A DNA stretch of 64,000 nt from JACKIC01 sp964543795 (lineage in GTDB: Bacteria > Planctomycetota > UBA1135 > UBA2386): the NCBI GenBank assembly GCA_964543795.1, contig CAZIZN010000016.1, positions 50,618 to 114,617 on the forward strand. Reading direction: 5' to 3'. The notes under the pieces were generated by a model that was given only the letters and a program-made list of their open reading frames with translations, was not told the DNA's origin and did no database searches. Below are positions 60,863 through 64,000 of the stretch, one piece after another. The position numbers were made by a program, and so were the translations under genes. Within the stretch, counting starts at the first letter, position 1; each line of letters begins with the position of its first letter.

Positions 60863-62266
60863 ATGACTGCCTATCTCCGTTCCGTTCTCGTCATCTCCTT
60901 GATCGCGGTGTCCTGCTCGAAGAAGCAAGAGCCCAAGGCGAGCCAGGACGAATCACCGGCTCCGACGAATCGCATCGCAGTGCCCGAGGCCGTTCGCAAG
61001 AACCTCGGCATCGACTTCGTGAAGGTCGAGCGTCGCCGCGTGGCGCAGACCCTGCGGTTCTCGGGGCACTTCGAGCTACTGATGACGGCGCGCCACGAGT
61101 TGCGCACGCCCGTGCTGGGCCGCGTCACCTTGTTGGTGAAGCCGCTGCAGATGGTCAAGGCGGGTGATCCCATCTACCGCGTCGACTCTCCCGACTGGCG
61201 AAAGGCGCAGCGCGAGATCGGCGAGATCGCCACGCAGGTCAGGGTCGATGAGGCCCGGTTGGCGGCGATGCAGCCGCTGGTTGCTGCACACCGCGCGCAC
61301 GAGGAGAGCCTTCGCGCAGCCACGGCGGTGCTCGAAGCGCGGCAGAAGAACGTCGAGGAGACCCAGTCCAGTGTCGGCGGGCAGGCCAGAGAACTGTCGG
61401 AAGCCCGTGCCCAGCTTGCCCAGTCGCGAGCCGACCTCGCCGAGGCACGCGAGAAGGGGGCTTCGACCGACGCCACGCTGGCGGAGGTGCAGGCGCAGAT
61501 CATCGCAGGTCGCGACCGATTCCGCTTGGCGCTCGAAGCGGCAGCCGCCGTCACGGGAGTGACCATCGAGCAACTGCTTGGCGATGCGCCGGATGCAGCC
61601 AGCAAGTTGCCCTACTGGCGTGTCCTATCGGCCATCGAGGTCCGGGCGAGCACGGGCGGGGTGGTCGACCAACTGCAGGTAGCCACAGGGTCCTGGGTCG
61701 AAGCGGGCCAGATGGTCGTCACCGTCAGCGATCTCAGTCAGGTGCGATTCCGTGCTCGCGGTTTGCAGAGCGACCTGCCGCAGCTCCGCAGTGGCCTTAC
61801 CGCGCAGGCCGTGCCGGCCCTCAGCACGAGTGCCAGTGAAGTGCGTGTTCCGGGCAGCCTCTTGCTCGGCTCCGACGCGGACCCGTCGCAGCGCACGATC
61901 GACCTGTTCCTCGAACCGACTGCTACGGCAGCGTGGGCTCGGCCCGGCGTCGCTGGTTTCCTGGAAATCGAGACGGCCGGCACGGCAGAGCCCGTGCTTG
62001 CCATCCCGCTCGCTGCGACCCTGCAAGATGGACTCGAGCGAGTCCTGTTTCGTCGCGATCCATCGGACCCAGACAAGGTGATCCGGATGGAGGCCGACCT
62101 CGGCCTCGACGACGGGCGTTGGGTCGAGGTGAAGAGCGGGTTGCGCGACGGTGACGAAGTCGTTCTCGCGGGTGCCTACGAGCTGATGCTGGCCAGCTCC
62201 GGCTCAGCGGCAAAGGGCGGCCACTTCCACTCCGACGGGACCTTCCACGCAGGTGAGCACAAGTAA
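60863..62266 (+). CDS. Efflux RND periplasmic adaptor (CzcB/CusB-like)
   Basis: A 467-residue membrane fusion protein has a lipoprotein signal (IAVSC, Cys about 18), a beta-barrel/lipoyl-type region (HELRTPVLGRVTLLVKPLQM, AGDPIYRVDSPDW), a long hairpin coiled coil (100-220), and later barrel domains. The C-terminus is HFHSDGTFHAGEHK, a His-rich metal-binding tail. It bridges the pump and the TolC-like channel. GGAGGA overlaps the end of the previous gene as a ribosome site. Confidence 0.9.
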   Translation: MTAYLRSVLVISLIAVSCSKKQEPKASQDESPAPTNRIAVPEAVRKNLGIDFVKVERRRVAQTLRFSGHFELLMTARHELRTPVLGRVTLLVKPLQMVKAGDPIYRVDSPDWRKAQREIGEIATQVRVDEARLAAMQPLVAAHRAHEESLRAATAVLEARQKNVEETQSSVGGQARELSEARAQLAQSRADLAEAREKGASTDATLAEVQAQIIAGRDRFRLALEAAAAVTGVTIEQLLGDAPDAASKLPYWRVLSAIEVRASTGGVVDQLQVATGSWVEAGQMVVTVSDLSQVRFRARGLQSDLPQLRSGLTAQAVPALSTSASEVRVPGSLLLGSDADPSQRTIDLFLEPTATAAWARPGVAGFLEIETAGTAEPVLAIPLAATLQDGLERVLFRRDPSDPDKVIRMEADLGLDDGRWVEVKSGLRDGDEVVLAGAYELMLASSGSAAKGGHFHSDGTFHAGEHK

Positions 62267-62267
62267 C

Positions 62268-64000
62268 ATGTTCCGCAAGCTCATCGCCTTCTCGTTGCAG
62301 CAGCCATGGATCGTGCTGCTGATGGCCGTCGGTGTGCTGGCGTTTGCGGGCTACCAAGTCCCGCGCATGCCGGTGGACGTCTTCCCCGAGCTGAACGCGC
62401 CGACCGTCGTCGTGCTCACCGAGGCCGCAGGCTTCGCGGCCGACGAAGTCGAGCAGAACATCACGTTCCCGATCGAGAGTTCGGTCAACGGACTCCCGGG
62501 CATCCGTCGCGTGCGCAGCGCGAGCGCCATCGGCCTGTCCTTGGTGTGGGTCGAGTTCGAGTGGGGCGAAGACATCTACCGTGCGCGTACGCTGGTCGCG
62601 GAGAAGCTCAACGCGGCCAGGGCCAATCTGCCGCCGAGCGCACACGCCGAGATTACGCCGATCACGTCGATCACCGGCGAGATCATGTTGCTGTCGCTGT
62701 CTTCGCCCGACGGCAGCCAATCGCCCATGTCCGTTCGTGCCTACGCCGAGTTCGAGCTGCGCAACCAGCTGCTCGCGGTGCCGGGCGTGGCCCAGGTCGT
62801 CGCCATCGGTGGCGACCTGCCGGAGTACCAGATCAACGTGCGTCAAGAGCAGCTACAGCTCTACGAACTGACCATGGACGAGGTGGTTGAAGCCGCGCGA
62901 ACGGCGCACAGCACGGCGGGAGCCGGCTACCTGCCGAACGTCGACGGGCTCGAACTGCCGGTGCGCCAGACGGGGCGTGTGAGGTCGGAGGCGGACATCG
63001 CCGGCACCATCGTGCGCTACAAGGACGGGCATCCGGTCACGATCGGGCAGGTCGCCGAAGTGGTGCGCGGGGCAACTCCCAAGCGCGGCACCGCCACGGA
63101 GGGCGGCAAGGCCGCAGTCGTGCTGTCGGTGCAGAAGTCACCGGGCACCAACACGCTCAATCTGACCGACGCCATCGACAGCAAGCTCGATCAGGTCGAG
63201 AAGGCGATGCCTCCTGGCGTCGTCCTGAACCGCCATGTGATGCGCCAGTCGGACTTCATCACTCTGTCCGTGCACAACCTGATCGCGGTGCTGCGGGACG
63301 CTGCGATCTTCGTCGTCATCATCCTGATCTTGTTCCTGCTCGATTTCCGTACGACGCTCATCACGCTGACGGCGCTTCCGCTCAGCTTGGCGGTTGCCTT
63401 CCTCGTGCTCTGGGCGGCCGGGCTTTCGATCAACGTGATGACGCTCGGCGGCCTCGCGGTCGCGATCGGCGAACTCGTCGACGACGCCATCATCGACGTC
63501 GAGAACGTCTTCCGCCGGCTGCACGAAAACGTGGCGCTGCCGGAGGCCAGCAGGAAGCCGGTGCTCCGCGTCATCTGGGACGCCAGCAACGAGATCCGCA
63601 GCTCGGTTGTGTTCGCGACCGTCATCATCTGCATGGTGTTCGTGCCGCTGCTGTTCCTGCAGGGCATCGAGGGCCGATTCTTCCGGCCGCTCGGCATCGC
63701 CTACATCGTGTCGACGTTCGCGTCGCTGATCGTGGCACTGACCGTCACGCCCGCCCTGTGTCGACTGCTTCTGGCCAAGGTCAGCGCGAAGGCGCACGGC
63801 GAGGGCTTCCTGGTTCGTTGGCTGAAGCGGCGCTACGAACCCGCACTGAACTGGGTTATGCACCGAGGCCGAAGCGTGCTCGCCGTCTCCGCTCTCGCCA
63901 CGGTCGCGAGTCTCGCTCTCGGCAAGACCTACGGCACGAGCTTCCTGCCCGAGTTCAACGAGGGCACGTTCACCGTGTTCCTGATGGCTCCGCCCGGCAC
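62268..64000 (+). CDS. Heavy-metal RND pump (CzcA/CusA-like), 3' end missing
   Basis: The gene starts at ATG 62268, one base after the adaptor stop. The window holds about 577 codons of a protein near 1000 residues long. The first helix (WIVLLMAVGVLAFAGYQVP), porter domain PVDVFPELNAPTVVVLTEA, EIMLLSLSSP and the helix-4 motif GELVDDAIIDVENVFRR are visible, followed by LPEFNEGTF at the edge. The helix-4 motif differs from the CzcA type (DxxxD) and from CusA, so the ion cannot be named. Confidence 0.9.
   Translation, partial: MFRKLIAFSLQQPWIVLLMAVGVLAFAGYQVPRMPVDVFPELNAPTVVVLTEAAGFAADEVEQNITFPIESSVNGLPGIRRVRSASAIGLSLVWVEFEWGEDIYRARTLVAEKLNAARANLPPSAHAEITPITSITGEIMLLSLSSPDGSQSPMSVRAYAEFELRNQLLAVPGVAQVVAIGGDLPEYQINVRQEQLQLYELTMDEVVEAARTAHSTAGAGYLPNVDGLELPVRQTGRVRSEADIAGTIVRYKDGHPVTIGQVAEVVRGATPKRGTATEGGKAAVVLSVQKSPGTNTLNLTDAIDSKLDQVEKAMPPGVVLNRHVMRQSDFITLSVHNLIAVLRDAAIFVVIILILFLLDFRTTLITLTALPLSLAVAFLVLWAAGLSINVMTLGGLAVAIGELVDDAIIDVENVFRRLHENVALPEASRKPVLRVIWDASNEIRSSVVFATVIICMVFVPLLFLQGIEGRFFRPLGIAYIVSTFASLIVALTVTPALCRLLLAKVSAKAHGEGFLVRWLKRRYEPALNWVMHRGRSVLAVSALATVASLALGKTYGTSFLPEFNEGTFTVFLMAPPG

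Larger units (their letters stand above)
46437..64000. mobile_element. Integrative element 2 (right end not seen)
   Basis: It begins at the partial tRNA copy and its own integrase (46599). Genes that follow look like cargo: an unknown-plus-helicase pair, the large multidomain protein with a SLOG partner, a methyltransferase with HNH, and metal efflux genes. I found no third copy of the tRNA 3' end before 64000. The end given here is only the window edge, and the metal genes could already be chromosomal. Confidence 0.5.

Noticed and set aside
63138..63863. Minus-strand frame opposite the RND pump
   Set aside because: It is a His/Asp/Glu-rich shadow of the pump gene and has no domain.
47000..64000. 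Third tRNA-derived attachment copy marking the end of element 2
   Set aside because: I scanned for the T-arm and CCGCTCCA pattern and found none; the end is probably beyond the window.
1..64000. CRISPR array, rRNA operon, or insertion sequence with terminal repeats
   Set aside because: No regularly spaced repeats, rRNA core sequences or transposase motifs were seen.

Overview
The window is high-GC DNA from a bacterium that is most likely a member of the Planctomycetota. The pointers are a fused CcoN-CcoO cbb3 oxidase subunit, a DUF1580-like excisionase protein (a family I know mainly from planctomycetes), a secreted SBBP-repeat protein ending in a dockerin-like calcium repeat, and a metal-efflux operon led by a Cys/His-rich membrane protein. 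No rRNA or taxonomic marker is present, so the placement is an inference.

Positions 1-34.2 kb look like ordinary chromosome. A compact cbb3 oxidase operon (ccoI-ccoS-ccoNO-ccoQ-ccoP-ccoG, mostly 4-base overlaps) is divergent from a truncated TauE/SafE-like gene. It is followed by a FixL-like haem-PAS kinase, a receiver-kinase hybrid and a NarL/FixJ-type regulator, which suggests oxygen control of the oxidase. Then come a universal stress protein, a TPR-zincin protein, an ATP-grasp enzyme, dtd, asnB, glycosyltransferases, a beta-helix lipoprotein, hsp20, a polyphosphate pair (Ppx-HD and CYTH-CHAD), a sigma factor, a coiled-coil lipoprotein, a TIM-barrel isomerase-like protein, a DHH phosphoesterase, the SBBP protein, thiD and a long-chain acyl-CoA synthetase.

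At 34.27 kb a tRNA-Gly(GCC) gene begins an accessory region. A 49-bp copy of its 3' part recurs at 46.44 kb, and a tyrosine integrase starts just after each copy. This indicates two elements integrated in tandem. Element 1 (34.3-46.5 kb) has near-identical palindromic repeats just inside both ends. It carries an integrase, a DUF1580-like protein, a RepA-like helicase with a DnaB-type N-terminus, iteron-like repeats, a HARE-HTH/GIY-YIG protein, a frameshifted HNH nuclease gene, a coupled ImmA/IrrE peptidase-PIN-unknown operon, a ClpP-fold SDH_sah-type protease, a recombinase-like ORF and a PEGA-like lipoprotein.

Element 2 starts at 46.5 kb and its right end is not visible. It carries an integrase; a two-gene module of an unrecognised 385-aa protein plus a small UvrD-like helicase; a 1957-aa protein with two glycosyltransferase-like domains, a kinase-like domain, a methyltransferase, two more glycosyltransferase-like domains and a histidine phosphatase, coupled to a SLOG/LOG-family protein; a DNA methyltransferase with a small HNH protein; and a CzcCBA/CusCBA-type heavy-metal efflux operon cut by the window edge. 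The 1957-aa protein with its SLOG partner, and the unknown-plus-helicase pair, are the best candidates for undescribed systems.
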